Source: Alphaproteobacteria bacterium 65-37 (GTDB lineage: Bacteria > Pseudomonadota > Alphaproteobacteria > Reyranellales > Reyranellaceae). Taken from it: 64,000 nucleotides of DNA. Where the stretch lies: contig MKRV01000236.1 in NCBI GenBank assembly GCA_001897995.1, forward strand, positions 100,291 to 164,290. Reading direction: 5' to 3'. The notes under the pieces were generated by a model. It was not told the origin of the DNA and did no database searches. It was given only the letters and a program-made list of their open reading frames with translations. Every line of letters begins with the position of its first letter. Positions within the stretch are counted from its first letter, which is position 1. This document shows, piece by piece, positions 30,122 through 37,406 of the stretch. The position numbers were made by a program, and so were the translations under genes.

Positions 30122-30520
30122 ATGACCGACAAGACCGTCGAGAAGAGCGAGGCGGAGTGGCAGACGGAACTCGATCCGCTGCAGTACCATGTGCTGCGCA
30201 AGCACGGCACGGAGCGCGCCTTCACCAGCCCGCTGAACGACGAGAAGCGCACCGGCACCTTCCGCTGTGCCGGCTGTGGCGAGCCTCTGTTCGATTCGAA
30301 GACCAAGTACGAAAGTGGCTCGGGCTGGCCATCCTTCTGGGCGCCGCTGAACGGTGCCGTCGACACCTCGGTCGACCGCAGCCATTTTATGACCCGGACC
30401 GAAGTGCATTGCGCTAAATGCGGCGGCCATCTCGGCCACGTCTTTCCCGACGGGCCCCGGCCGACCGGCGAGCGCTACTGCATGAACGGCGCGGCGCTCA
30501 AGTTCGAAGAGAAAAAATAG
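30122..30520 (+). CDS. msrB: Peptide-methionine (R)-S-oxide reductase MsrB
   Basis: Repairs the R epimer of oxidised methionine in proteins. The 132 residues contain the four zinc cysteines (C49, C52, C97, C100), the conserved SGSGWPSFW and [12 protein letters not shown] elements, and the catalytic C120 in RYCMNG, where many homologues have RFCVNS. No signal peptide, so cytoplasmic. AAGGAG precedes the ATG. The stop touches the stop of the convergent lipoprotein gene with no spacer. Confidence 0.97.
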   Translation: MTDKTVEKSEAEWQTELDPLQYHVLRKHGTERAFTSPLNDEKRTGTFRCAGCGEPLFDSKTKYESGSGWPSFWAPLNGAVDTSVDRSHFMTRTEVHCAKCGGHLGHVFPDGPRPTGERYCMNGAALKFEEKK

Positions 30521-31087
30521 TCAGCGCCCGCTGGGCAAAGCGTAGAGCGCCTCGACCAGCTGGCGCAGGTTGGCGCGGATCGCGCGCTCGTTGGCGATCT
30601 TGAGGCGCACGTTGCCGTCGATCGCATCGTTCAGCGTTGCCGTGGCAGGCGTGGTGATCGTGTTGTCATAGACCACCCTGCCCGTCGCGACCTCGGTCAG
30701 CCGGTAGGCAATCGTGGCGGTCACCGTCATGGCGAAGCCGGCATAAGGCTGCTCGAGCCTTTGCAGGACGGCGTCGAGCTGGAACCGGCCACCGCCCGTC
30801 TGGCCACCGGCCTGACTAAGGTCGGCATCCATCAAGGTACGGACCAGTGCATCCCGCAGGTCGGCATCGCTGACCTGGGAAACGCCCAGCGACGAGGGGG
30901 GATGGCCACCGCTCACCTGCCCGACGCTAATGGCGCCGCGATAGACGGAAGTTGGACCGACATTGATACCGGTGACATCCGGCACCATCGCCGACGGCGC
31001 GACCGGCTGCGCACAGGCACCAAGCAGCGCCAGGACCACGGTCGCCAATCCAAGCCTGAAGAGAGAGGACAGAGGACGACAAGTCAT
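30521..31087 (-). CDS. Small predicted lipoprotein
   Basis: A 188-residue protein with a lipoprotein signal: hydrophobic LGLATVVLALLGAC ending in the lipobox L-G-A-C followed by AQPVAPS. The mature part, about 160 residues, alternates short beta strands (AMTVTATIAYRLTEV, GRVVYDNTI) and ends in a helix rich in Arg and Leu, a layout seen in outer-membrane-associated assembly or assay-type lipoproteins; no named family was recognised. The ATG at 31087 is preferred over a GTG six bases earlier because GAGG lies five bases before it. Convergent with msrB. Confidence 0.8.
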   Translation of the reverse strand: MTCRPLSSLFRLGLATVVLALLGACAQPVAPSAMVPDVTGINVGPTSVYRGAISVGQVSGGHPPSSLGVSQVSDADLRDALVRTLMDADLSQAGGQTGGGRFQLDAVLQRLEQPYAGFAMTVTATIAYRLTEVATGRVVYDNTITTPATATLNDAIDGNVRLKIANERAIRANLRQLVEALYALPSGR

Positions 31088-31140
31088 CGGCACCTCACCA
31101 TCGACATCGGATCGATTATGCCGCAGCCGGCCGGCAGAGC

Positions 31141-31542
31141 CTACAGTGCAGGCAATGCAGACTGTATGTCGGTCCGCCCGAAATCGTTGCCCTTGAACAG
31201 CAGTGGTGCGTTGAGCCTCCTGGCGAGCGCATAGGAAGCACAGTCGCCGAAGTTCAGGGCCGCAGGATGATTGCCCTTGCCGTAGCGGCGATAGGCTTCG
31301 AAAGCCAAAAGCGATTGTTCCTGGTCGAATGCGACGATCCGTAGACCAGTTTGGTCAACCAGCTCATCGTACGCCTCGACAAGACGATGACCGCGCTGAC
31401 GAAACGACACCAAGCGCGCCTCGTAGTCACTCACCGCGGAAAGACGAAGATCTTCGCTGCGCGCCAGGACGTAGCGAAATGACGCTGCGCCTGGTTCGTT
31501 GAGAAGAACAGCGATCAGAGCCGACGTGTCGACGACAATCAC
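31141..31542 (-). CDS. vapC: VapC-type PIN-domain ribonuclease toxin
   Basis: A 133-residue PIN nuclease with its acidic metal site at D5 (VVDTSALIAVL), E41 (SDYEARLV), D100 (NFGDCASYALA) and D120 (KGNDF). VapC toxins cleave tRNA or rRNA to slow growth when the antitoxin is lost. It begins with GTG overlapping the antitoxin stop as GTGA, giving coupled translation. No integrase or mobile element flanks it. Confidence 0.95.
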   Translation of the reverse strand: MIVVDTSALIAVLLNEPGAASFRYVLARSEDLRLSAVSDYEARLVSFRQRGHRLVEAYDELVDQTGLRIVAFDQEQSLLAFEAYRRYGKGNHPAALNFGDCASYALARRLNAPLLFKGNDFGRTDIQSALPAL

Positions 31543-31820
31543 TTCGGGAGGCCGTGTTCATCGTAGTCGAGGATTTCGTCTGCAGATCGCGGATCAAGCA
31601 CCGGCAAGGTGGCGACTCGTTGCGCGATCTCTTCCAGGCGCCGCAGCTTTTCCCGTTGCTCCGGCGTCATGTTGGCGTGTTGGGTTCGCCGTTCTTCGTC
31701 GATCGCCCGCAATTTTTCCGCGGCCGCCTGATGCACGGCCTCGGTGATGCTGAGGCCGGTGCGCCGCGCCAGCTCGCGGACGACCTGTTCGGTCTCGCGG
31801 CTCTTAATGTTGAGCGCCAT
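31539..31820 (-). CDS. vapB: VapB-type antitoxin
   Basis: A 93-residue antitoxin of the Rv0623-like branch. The N-terminal ribbon-helix-helix (MALNIKSRETEQVVRELA, then GLSITEAVHQA) would bind the operator, and the C-terminal acidic tail DPRSADEILDYDEHGLPK would wrap the toxin's active site. The ATG at 31820 is preferred because AGGAAGAAAG precedes it; an earlier in-frame start would read through the operator. Typical autorepression by the VapBC complex is expected. Confidence 0.93.
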   Translation of the reverse strand: MALNIKSRETEQVVRELARRTGLSITEAVHQAAAEKLRAIDEERRTQHANMTPEQREKLRRLEEIAQRVATLPVLDPRSADEILDYDEHGLPK

Positions 31821-31822
31821 GG

Positions 31823-31863
31823 CTTTCTTCCTGTCTTCCTCAACCAGGAAGATAGGAAGAAAG
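31823..31863 (-). promoter_or_regulatory. vapBC operator: 18-bp inverted repeat
   Basis: Arms 31823-31840 and 31846-31863 are complementary at 17 of 18 positions around a 5-base centre. Within each arm AGGAAGA occurs twice. The site ends two bases before the vapB ATG and contains its ribosome site, so bound VapBC would block expression; the transcript could also fold over the ribosome site. Confidence 0.75.
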
Positions 31864-31886
31864 CGGTTCTTCATCAAGGCAAGGCG

Positions 31887-32861
31887 CTACAGTCCTTTCA
31901 GGAACTCGATCAGCAGCTTGTTCACGTCGGCCGGCCGCTCCTGCTGCACCCAGTGACCGGCCCCCTCCAGGATGTGGCTGCCGCGCAGCCCCGGCAGGGT
32001 CGTCGAGTAGGCTTCGATCTGGCTCTTGGCCGCCGGGAAGCGCAGGACACCGTCCCTGCTGCCGGCGATGAACTGCGAGGGCTGTCGGATCGGCTGGCCG
32101 CGCCAGGGACCGCTCAGCTCCCAGTTGCGCCGAAGGTTGCGGTACCAGTTCAGCCCGCCGCGAAAGCCGGCACGCGAGAACTCGCGGGCGTAGTAGTCGA
32201 GATCGGCGTCGCTCAGCCACGCCGGCAGCTTTTCCGGGTCGACGGTGTTGGAGAGCAAGGTGCCGTCGGTCAGCCGCGCGAAGCCCTTGTCCTTCTGTTC
32301 CATCTCACCGCCGGCCGTAAAGTAGAGCCGCCGCAGGGCGCCGCGAACGTCCTGCTGCAGCTCGGCCTCCGGCACGTCGGGCTTCTGGAAGTATTGCAGA
32401 TAGAAGTCCTTGATCCCGAGCTTCTCCAGTGCCGTCAGGATGTCGACATGGCCCGGCGGCGAGTACGGCACGCTCATCGCCGACACCGCGGTGAAGAGAT
32501 CGGGCCGCCAGAGCGCGGCATGCCAGGCCACCGGCGCGCCCCAGTCGTGGCCGACGATCACTGCCCTGGTCTCGCCCAGCGCCTTCACCAGTTCGGCCAT
32601 GTCGCCGACGAGATGAAAAAGCGTGTACTGGTCGATGGCGTCCGGCGCCTGCGTGCTGCCATAGCCGCGCATGTCCGGCGCAACGGCACGAAAGCCGGCC
32701 GCGCTCACCGCTTGAAGCTGGTGGCGCCAGGAGTACCAGCTCTCGGGCCAGCCGTGGCAGAACAGGACCAGCGGGCCACTGCCGGCTTCGGCATAGCGCA
32801 TATGGATATTGTTGGCGTTGGTCGTCTTGAGCGTGACGCCTGCGACCGGCGACTCTGTCAT
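31887..32861 (-). CDS. Alpha/beta-hydrolase, epoxide hydrolase type
   Basis: A 324-residue alpha/beta-hydrolase. The oxyanion-hole motif is HGWPESWYSWR (36-46), typical of epoxide hydrolases; the nucleophile is Asp106 in VGHDWGAP, excluding a serine esterase; the catalytic His is in EGAGHWVQQERP and the acid Asp in AGSRDG. Tyrosines in the cap (for example NWYRN) could polarise the epoxide. Haloalkane dehalogenases share HDW at this point, but the PESWYSWR region and NWYRN favour an epoxide hydrolase. No signal peptide. It stands alone on the minus strand between vapBC and the zinc transporter. Confidence 0.88.
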   Translation of the reverse strand: MTESPVAGVTLKTTNANNIHMRYAEAGSGPLVLFCHGWPESWYSWRHQLQAVSAAGFRAVAPDMRGYGSTQAPDAIDQYTLFHLVGDMAELVKALGETRAVIVGHDWGAPVAWHAALWRPDLFTAVSAMSVPYSPPGHVDILTALEKLGIKDFYLQYFQKPDVPEAELQQDVRGALRRLYFTAGGEMEQKDKGFARLTDGTLLSNTVDPEKLPAWLSDADLDYYAREFSRAGFRGGLNWYRNLRRNWELSGPWRGQPIRQPSQFIAGSRDGVLRFPAAKSQIEAYSTTLPGLRGSHILEGAGHWVQQERPADVNKLLIEFLKGL

Positions 32862-32901
32862 GCGTGGTTTCCTCCGTTGGAGGAGACCCTAACGCCGCGC
32901 A

Positions 32902-33771
32902 TCAGCCGCGCAAGTGAACAGGGCGCGACAGGCGTGCGCGCACCGAGGCACGTGTCCCGAACAGCAGCGAGCCCAGGAAGAACAGGCTGGCAAACAGCAC
33001 GATCACCGGTCCCGACGGCAGGCCGACATGAAAGGAGACCAGCAGGCCGACCGCCGCAGAGACGAATGCCATGGGAGCCGCGACCGCCGTCATCGACCAG
33101 ACCTCGCGCGCCCAGAAGGACGCCGCGACCGCCGGCAGCAGGATGAGGCCCAGCGCCATCAATGTGCCGAGCGCCTGGAACCCCGCCACCATGTTCAGCA
33201 CGGCGAGTGACAGGAAGAGATAGTGATAGACCGAGCCGCGCACGCCCATCGCCGCGAGGAAGCCCGGGTTAAAGCATTCCACCACCAGCGGCCGGTAGAT
33301 CGCGGCCAGGCCGACCAGGGTCAATGTCGCGGTCGCCACAACCAGGATCAGCGCCTGGTCGTCGACTGCCAGGATGGCGCCGAACAGGATGTTCATCAGA
33401 TCGACGGCCGACCCGCGCAAGGAGACGATGAGAACGCCCAACGCCATCGCCGTGAGGTAGGCCGCCGCGAAGCTCGCATCCTCACGCATACTCGAGAAGC
33501 GCGCGATGATGCCCGACAGGAGTGCCGTCGCGACGCCGGCAAGAAAGCCGCCGAGGCTCATGGCCGGCAGCGACAGCCCGCCGATCAGGAATCCCATGGC
33601 GGCGCCCGGCAGCAGCGAGTGCGCCAGCGCGTCGCCCATCAGACTCATGCGCCGCAGGATCAGGAACACGCCGATCGCCGACCCGCCGGCGGACAGTGCC
33701 AGGCTCGCCACGAGCGCTCGGCGCATGAAGCCGAAATCGGCAAAGGGCGCGATCAGCGTATCATAGAGCAT
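32902..33771 (-). CDS. znuB: Zinc/manganese ABC transporter permease (ZnuB-like)
   Basis: A 289-residue ABC-3 family permease with eight or nine hydrophobic helices; the segment RRMSLMGDALAHSLLPGAAMG after the first helix is the diagnostic ABC-3 element (ISHALLPG-like). It imports divalent metal with the ATPase encoded just upstream (39 bases). The Zur-box-like site before the operon points to zinc over manganese. No binding-protein gene is adjacent. Confidence 0.9.
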   Translation of the reverse strand: MLYDTLIAPFADFGFMRRALVASLALSAGGSAIGVFLILRRMSLMGDALAHSLLPGAAMGFLIGGLSLPAMSLGGFLAGVATALLSGIIARFSSMREDASFAAAYLTAMALGVLIVSLRGSAVDLMNILFGAILAVDDQALILVVATATLTLVGLAAIYRPLVVECFNPGFLAAMGVRGSVYHYLFLSLAVLNMVAGFQALGTLMALGLILLPAVAASFWAREVWSMTAVAAPMAFVSAAVGLLVSFHVGLPSGPVIVLFASLFFLGSLLFGTRASVRARLSRPVHLRG

Positions 33772-33810
33772 GACGTGGGCAGCATGATGTCCGGGTCGCG
33801 CGGCGCTCGG

Positions 33811-34554
33811 TCAGGCGCTGAGCCGCATCGGCACGTCGCAGGCATCGGCCTGCTCGTCCCAGGCTTCGGCCATGGCGCGCGCGCGCAGCAGGTTCTCGGG
33901 CGAGAGCACGCGCGACGTCGGGCCGGCATCGACCAGCTCGCGCGCCAGCAGCAGGGAATTGGGAAAGTCGCGCCGTACTTGATCGAGATCGTGCAGGACG
34001 GCGACCACAGTGCGCTTCTCCGCCTGCCAACGGCGGATCACCGCCATGAGGTCGCTGACGGTCTTGCTGTCGATCGCGGCAAACGGTTCGTCCAGCAGCA
34101 CCAGATCGGCATCCTGCAGCAGCAGCCGGGCGAACAGGACGCGCTGGAACTGCCCGACCGACAGGGTGTCGATCGGCCGGCGCTCGAAACCGCCGAGACC
34201 GACCGCTTCGATCGCATGCTGCGCGTCGTGGATGTCGGTGCCGTTGGCCGCCCCGAAACCACCGAAGCGCGACCAGCGACCGAGCAGGACTGTGTCGAGC
34301 ACGGAAATCGGAAAGGCGCGATCGATCTCCGCCTGCTGCGGCAGGTAGGCGATGCGCCGCGCCGCGCATTCGACCCTGCCCTCGACCCGCGGCACGAGGC
34401 CAAGCATCGCCTTCAGGAGCGTGCTCTTGCCGGCGCCGTTGGGGCCGACGATGGCCGTCATCTCGGCCGCCGGGATTTCGGCCGACACGTGATGCACCGC
34501 CGGATGGCGGTCGTAGCTCACGGTCAGATCGACCAGTCGAAGCGCGGCATTCAT
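33811..34554 (-). CDS. znuC: Zinc/manganese ABC transporter ATPase (ZnuC-like)
   Basis: A 247-residue ATPase of the metal-import family: Walker A GPNGAGKSTLL (about 38-48), the Q-loop in YLPQQAEID typical of ZnuC/MntB proteins, signature LSVGQFQRVLFARLL, Walker B LVLLDEPFAAID and H-loop VLHDLD. The signature LSVGQ replaces the usual LSGGQ, which is common in this family. A small hydrophobic ORF and a Zur-like box lie just upstream. Confidence 0.92.
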   Translation of the reverse strand: MNAALRLVDLTVSYDRHPAVHHVSAEIPAAEMTAIVGPNGAGKSTLLKAMLGLVPRVEGRVECAARRIAYLPQQAEIDRAFPISVLDTVLLGRWSRFGGFGAANGTDIHDAQHAIEAVGLGGFERRPIDTLSVGQFQRVLFARLLLQDADLVLLDEPFAAIDSKTVSDLMAVIRRWQAEKRTVVAVLHDLDQVRRDFPNSLLLARELVDAGPTSRVLSPENLLRARAMAEAWDEQADACDVPMRLSA

Positions 34555-34564
34555 CGCGAAGAAC

Positions 34565-34684
34565 TCAAGAAAGCGCCCACCAGGCGCAGAGCCACAGCAA
34601 TGCCGACACGCCGAGTGCAGCCGCCATACGGGCGGGAGCGCTCATGGCGAGCAGGTAAGTGCCGGGTGAAACGGGTCCGTGCAT
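34565..34684 (-). CDS. Putative 39-residue hydrophobic small protein upstream of znuC
   Basis: The frame opens with ATG 10 bases downstream of the Zur-like box and ends 10 bases before znuC. It has a short polar start (MHGPVSPGTYLLAMS) and one predicted membrane helix (AAALGVSALLWLCAWWALS). It lacks a good ribosome site, so it would need leaderless or weak initiation; internal ATGs at 34645 and 34627 are alternatives. It could be a small membrane partner of the transporter, a remnant of a lost gene, or chance. Function unknown. Confidence 0.35.
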   Translation of the reverse strand: MHGPVSPGTYLLAMSAPARMAAALGVSALLWLCAWWALS

Positions 34685-34695
34685 GGGAAATACAT

Positions 34696-34710
34696 TGTTA
34701 TAATGTTACT
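34696..34710 (-). promoter_or_regulatory. Zur-box-like operator of the zinc uptake genes
   Basis: TGTTATAATGTTACT matches the proteobacterial Zur palindrome (TGTTATANTATAACA) at 12 of 15 positions. It lies 11 bases before the small ORF and about 140 before znuC, overlapping possible -10 sequences on both strands (TATAAT at 34699-34704 on the plus strand). Expected to repress znuCB when zinc is plentiful. Confidence 0.55.
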
Positions 34711-34823
34711 CTTCCGGAGTCCAGCCAAGCGTAGAGAGCCTGCCGCGAGCGCGAGGACTGCGTTACTACACACTAACCGTTTGTTGATTGGCAGCGAGGT
34801 CGAGGGGCGCGCATGTTCAAGCC

Positions 34824-35606
34824 ATGGCGAAGTTTCCAATTCCCGGCCGCCGATCGCTGCTGATCGGCGCTGCCGCAGCGGCCGGCACGACGCTGGCTGC
34901 CGGCCGGTTTGCCGCCATGGCCAAGCCTGCCCGCGACGGTGCGACCGAGGGGCCCTGGGCGGTCGAGCTTTTCACATCGCAGGGCTGCAACTCCTGCCCT
35001 CCGGCCGATGCCTATCTCGGGCGACTGGCGAAGCGGCCCGACATCGTGGCCTTGTCCTTCCATGTCGACTACTGGGACTATATCGGCTGGAAGGATCCGT
35101 TCGCCTCGCGCGAGACGACCGAGCGCCAGCGCGCCTATGCACGCGTCCTGAAGCAACGCTACGTCTATACGCCGGAGATGGTCGTCGACGGGATCGGCCA
35201 TGACACCGGACGTGAGCCGGCGCCAATCGAACGGCTGCTGGCGGAAGCGCAGCGCCGCTCGCCGCGACGCGCAACGCCCGAGCTGTCGCGTAGCGGCAAC
35301 GGACCTCTCACCATCAAGCTCGCGGCGTTCGATCTCGGCGGCAAGTCGGCCGATGTCACCCTCGCCGTCTACGACCGCCGCCACGATACGCCGATCAACA
35401 GCGGCGAGAATCAAGGTCGGGCGCTGGCGAACTTCAACACCGTGCGTCACTTCGAACTGGTCAGCCGTTGGAGCGGCGCCGCGGCGGAATGGACGATCCC
35501 GTCGGAAAACATCGGCCCGCTCCAGGGGATGGCGGTGCTGGTCCAGCACGCCGACCATGGACCGGTGGTCGGCTGCAACAAGCTGGAGCCGGCCTACTCA
35601 GGCTAG
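34824..35606 (+). CDS. DUF1223-family exported thioredoxin-like protein
   Basis: About 260 residues with a probable Tat signal: GRRSLLIGAAAAAG near the N terminus followed by a hydrophobic stretch to AAMAK. The mature protein begins VELFTSQGCNSCPPADAYLG, the DUF1223 signature, in which C-x-x-C sits where a thioredoxin active site would be; FHVDYWDYIGWKDPFAS and YTPEMVVDG are further family hallmarks. Probable envelope redox or metal-related protein; biochemical function unknown. An in-frame TTG at 34788 is possible; the ATG at 34824 gives a normal signal. It is divergent from the zinc genes and shares their intergenic region. Confidence 0.88.
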   Translation: MAKFPIPGRRSLLIGAAAAAGTTLAAGRFAAMAKPARDGATEGPWAVELFTSQGCNSCPPADAYLGRLAKRPDIVALSFHVDYWDYIGWKDPFASRETTERQRAYARVLKQRYVYTPEMVVDGIGHDTGREPAPIERLLAEAQRRSPRRATPELSRSGNGPLTIKLAAFDLGGKSADVTLAVYDRRHDTPINSGENQGRALANFNTVRHFELVSRWSGAAAEWTIPSENIGPLQGMAVLVQHADHGPVVGCNKLEPAYSG

Positions 35607-35619
35607 GCCAAGACGGGCT

Positions 35620-36606
35620 CTACTCCAGGCGGGCGCCGGTCGCCTTGATGATCGGCTCCCAGCGTTCGATTTCACGCGTGAAATAAGCGGCCGACTTCGC
35701 CGGATCAGCATCGCCGACGGGATCGATCGACATGCTACGCAGATCGGACTGCAGCTTCTCGTCGGCCATGATGCGGCGCGTCGCTTCGGCGACCGCCGTC
35801 ACGATGTCGGCCGGAGTACCGGCCGGCAGGGCCACTGGATTAACCGTCAGCACCTGGACCTCCGGCAGGCCGCTCTCGCCTGTGGTCGGCACTTCCGGCG
35901 CCAACGCCGAGCGCTTCTCGTCGCAGATCGCGAGATAGCGCAGCTTTCCCGACTTGTAATGGCTGAAAGACGTGCCGAACGTGTCGAGCATGAAATCGAC
36001 CTCGCCCGACAGGCAGGCCTGAAGCGCCGGGCTGTTGCCCTTGTAGGGCACGTGCAGCGCACTGAGATTGCCGGCTTTCATCTTGAACAGCTCGCCGCCC
36101 AGATGATTGATGCTGCCCATGCCCGACGAGCTGTAGCGGTATTTGTCGGGGTTGGCCTTCAACAGCGCCACCAGCTCGGGCAGCGTCTTCACCGGCAGGT
36201 TGGGATTGGCCGCGATCACCATCGGCACGCGGCCCACGATGAACAGCACGAAGTCCTTCACCGGGTGATAGGGCATCGTCGGCATCAGCAGCGGGCTGGT
36301 GACCTGGGTCGACGACGAGCCGAACAGCATCGTGTAGCCGTCGGGCTTCGACTTGGCGACGAGATCCGCGCCGATCGTGCCGCCGGCACCGGCCTTGTTC
36401 TCGATCACCACCGGCTGGCCGACCAGAGCCGACAGGCGTTCGCCGTAGCGGCGCCCGAAGACATCTGTCGGGCCGCCCGGCGGGAAGGGCACGACGAGCC
36501 GGATTGGCTTGGCGGGATATTTGTCCTGCGCCACGGTTGCCGCCGGACCGAGGAATGCACCAGCCGCAAGGGCACCGCCCGCAACAAGAAGCCTACGCCG
36601 GTTCAT
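35620..36606 (-). CDS. Bug-family tripartite tricarboxylate transporter substrate-binding protein
   Basis: A 328-residue periplasmic binding protein of the Bug/TctC family. The signal (RRRLLVAGGALAAGAFLG, ending near TVAQ) has an RR pair. The mature start YPAKPIRLVVPFPPGGPTD and the later VIENKAGAGGTIGAD and KPDGYT are family hallmarks, binding carboxylates by a pocket between two lobes. AGGAGGTGATC precedes the ATG at 36606. No TctA/TctB membrane genes are nearby, so it may serve a remote transporter or sense its ligand. It is the last gene of the LysR-divergent operon. Confidence 0.93.
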   Translation of the reverse strand: MNRRRLLVAGGALAAGAFLGPAATVAQDKYPAKPIRLVVPFPPGGPTDVFGRRYGERLSALVGQPVVIENKAGAGGTIGADLVAKSKPDGYTMLFGSSSTQVTSPLLMPTMPYHPVKDFVLFIVGRVPMVIAANPNLPVKTLPELVALLKANPDKYRYSSSGMGSINHLGGELFKMKAGNLSALHVPYKGNSPALQACLSGEVDFMLDTFGTSFSHYKSGKLRYLAICDEKRSALAPEVPTTGESGLPEVQVLTVNPVALPAGTPADIVTAVAEATRRIMADEKLQSDLRSMSIDPVGDADPAKSAAYFTREIERWEPIIKATGARLE

Positions 36607-36629
36607 GATCACCTCCTGCACCATCGGGA

Positions 36630-37406
36630 TCACCATTTCGGAAGGCGCTTGTCGAAGAAGGCCGCGATGCCCTCGCGCGCCTGGGGGCTTGCGAGGCCAA
36701 GGCTGATCGAATCGACGGCGCTGGTCATGGCCGCGCGATGGCCGGTCTCGTCGCTGTGCCAGACGAACTGCTTGGTGCGGGCGAGGGCATCGGGTCCACT
36801 GCGCAACAGGCCGGCCAGCACACCTTCGAGGTCGGCCTCGATCGCACCGGCGGCAACGGCCCGCGTGATCAGGCCGATCCGGTCGGCTTCCCGCGCATCG
36901 ATGCGGCGGCCGGTCAGCACCAGCTCCATCGCCTTCTTGCGGCCGACCGCCAGGAACAGCGCCATCAGCGCCGGTGAAGGCGGAAATCCGTGATGCACTT
37001 CGGGGTAGGCGAAGAGGGCCGTCTCCTCTGCCAGTGCGACGTCGCACCAGCTCGATAAAGTGGCGCCGGCGCCGAAAGCATATTTCTCGATCAGCGCGAC
37101 GGTCGGCTTGGGGCAGAACCAGACGGCCTCGTTCAGCGCCTTGAGCTTCTCGTAGGTCGCGACGATCATATCGTTCGACGCGTCCTGCAATGCCCGCAGG
37201 TCACGCAGTTCGCGACCGGCGCAGAAGATGCCGCCGCGGCCACGCACCAGCACGACCCGACAGGACGGATCGGCGGCGAGAGCCCGGAAATGCGCGGTCA
37301 GCGCCTCGATCAACGTATTATTTAAGGCATTGCGGTGCGCCGGATTGTCGATCCAGAGCACGGCGACGCCGTCGGTACGCCGTTCGATGTCTATCTTGCC
37401 ACTCAT
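36630..37406 (-). CDS. Crotonase-fold enoyl-CoA hydratase/isomerase family protein (B)
   Basis: A 258-residue crotonase. The oxyanion-hole segment is GIFCAGRELRDLRAL and the second glycine loop AFGAGATLSSWCD. Compared with rat enoyl-CoA hydratase, the first catalytic glutamate (the E of GGGCEL) is Thr here, while the second (PE) is kept in AYPEVHHGF. A one-glutamate active site fits isomerase, hydrolase or lyase variants better than a standard hydratase. Its start overlaps the CoA transferase stop (ATGA), so they are co-translated. Confidence 0.9.
   Translation of the reverse strand: MSGKIDIERRTDGVAVLWIDNPAHRNALNNTLIEALTAHFRALAADPSCRVVLVRGRGGIFCAGRELRDLRALQDASNDMIVATYEKLKALNEAVWFCPKPTVALIEKYAFGAGATLSSWCDVALAEETALFAYPEVHHGFPPSPALMALFLAVGRKKAMELVLTGRRIDAREADRIGLITRAVAAGAIEADLEGVLAGLLRSGPDALARTKQFVWHSDETGHRAAMTSAVDSISLGLASPQAREGIAAFFDKRLPKW

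Noticed and set aside
31141..31863. vapBC as part of a mobile or defence island
   Set aside because: No integrase, transposase, repeats or composition break around it; it looks like a solitary toxin-antitoxin pair.
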